A stretch of DNA of 64,000 nt. Origin: Nitzschia sp. pyKryTriq1 (lineage: Eukaryota > Bacillariophyta > Bacillariophyceae > Bacillariales > Bacillariaceae). Both the position numbers and the translations under genes were made by a program. The DNA is taken from the NCBI GenBank assembly GCA_956465555.1, contig OY101125.1, forward strand, positions 64,501-128,500. The letters are read 5' to 3'. Positions within the stretch are counted from its first letter, which is position 1, and each line of letters begins with the position of its first letter. The notes under the pieces are model-generated. The model did not search any database. It saw only the letters and a program-made list of their open reading frames with translations, and was not told where the DNA came from. This document shows positions 63,597 through 64,000 of the stretch, piece by piece.

Positions 63597-64000
63597 TCAA
63601 AGTTCGATCCAATCTTCCAAGCCATCAAGATTCGGGCGATGTGTAACATGTTTTTCCGCTGTAGCATGTGGGTAGATATGGCGATCTGCTGGCATAATGT
63701 GATCACGATAGCTGTATAGTTCTTCGAGCTGTGATGTCAGAAATTCCCGCCGCTTGAGTTTTTGTTCCGCCAAGTCTTTCCCGTGTCGTTCCTTGTTTCG
63801 AATTTCCCACAGGTCAAACCATGCGGATAACAACTGTGTGCCCAACTTACGGACCCACGCTGATCCGTCGGATTCCTTCTCTGACAATGCTTGCCTCATA
63901 GCGTAGTTGGAATGCAACATTTTCCATTGGATGCACCACCTCGTGATAGCGATCGGAGTGCTATGGCAAGATTCTTAGAGACAAAACATCATGATGTGCA
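63597..64000 (-). pseudogene. Retroelement-derived fragment (reverse-transcriptase C-terminal type), cut by window edge
   Basis: The minus frame from the window end reads through ...ITRWCIQWKMLHSNYAMRQ, then LGTQLLSAWFDLWEIRNKER and HG, to a stop at 63597. The W-x-D-L-W-E-I-R-N-K-E-R-H-G pattern resembles the region after the reverse transcriptase domain in diatom non-LTR-like elements. The upstream part lies outside the window, so it cannot be said whether the element is intact. It could also be a host gene captured from such an element. Confidence 0.5.

Overview
The window looks like nuclear DNA of a pennate diatom or a close stramenopile relative. Five predicted proteins begin with a signal peptide followed by an Ala|Phe junction, the bipartite plastid presequence of secondary red plastids. 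The gene families also fit: a CYP38/TLP40-type lumenal cyclophilin, a plastid-type TspO, and Tyr/Cys-rich single-pass surface proteins of a kind expanded in diatoms. Genes carry short GT-AG introns of about 80-250 bp, mostly with GTAAGT-like donors. I saw no tRNA, rRNA or CRISPR array. Intergenic DNA is unusually full of short self-complementary motifs (GTACCGGTAC, CTAGTAG, GGTACC).

Layout. 1-2975: a DDE-type DNA transposon with 12-bp terminal inverted repeats, two large subterminal hairpins, a 48-bp minisatellite and a 64-bp palindrome. 4220-20846: the most striking part. Two inverted paralogous genes encode giant IQ-motif/membrane/Pro-Ser-repeat proteins, and they flank a methyltransferase-glycosyltransferase fusion and an FkbM-type methyltransferase. 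This may be a surface-glycoprotein locus carrying its own glycan-modifying enzymes. 22066-29520: a plastid-targeted repeat-domain protein, a stand-alone SRA (methyl-DNA reader) protein, a lumenal cyclophilin and a CRAL-TRIO protein. 29920-44699: an unknown protein, an acetyl-CoA hydrolase-GNAT fusion, a CC2D1/Lgd-like ESCRT regulator, a LON-N domain protein, a 2OG-oxygenase-like protein, TspO and a BSD-like protein. 45682-52052: an amino-acid permease with a plastid-type leader, a three-repeat gelsolin, and two small related coiled-coil proteins. 52827-56468: a divergent pair of signal-peptide/Tyr-Cys-rich/TM proteins. 56812-60412: a mitochondrial YdiF/propionate-type CoA transferase in twelve exons, including microexons of 12, 13, 14 and 25 nt, ending in an EF-hand. 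61083-62231: a disordered basic protein. 63597-64000: a retroelement fragment running off the window.

How it fits together. Apart from the 4.2-20.8 kb locus this reads as ordinary compact diatom gene space: plastid housekeeping, mitochondrial acyl-CoA metabolism (two CoA-transferase-fold enzymes), cytoskeleton and trafficking. I reconstructed splice junctions by hand from reading frame, phase and family alignment. No transcript data or database search was available.
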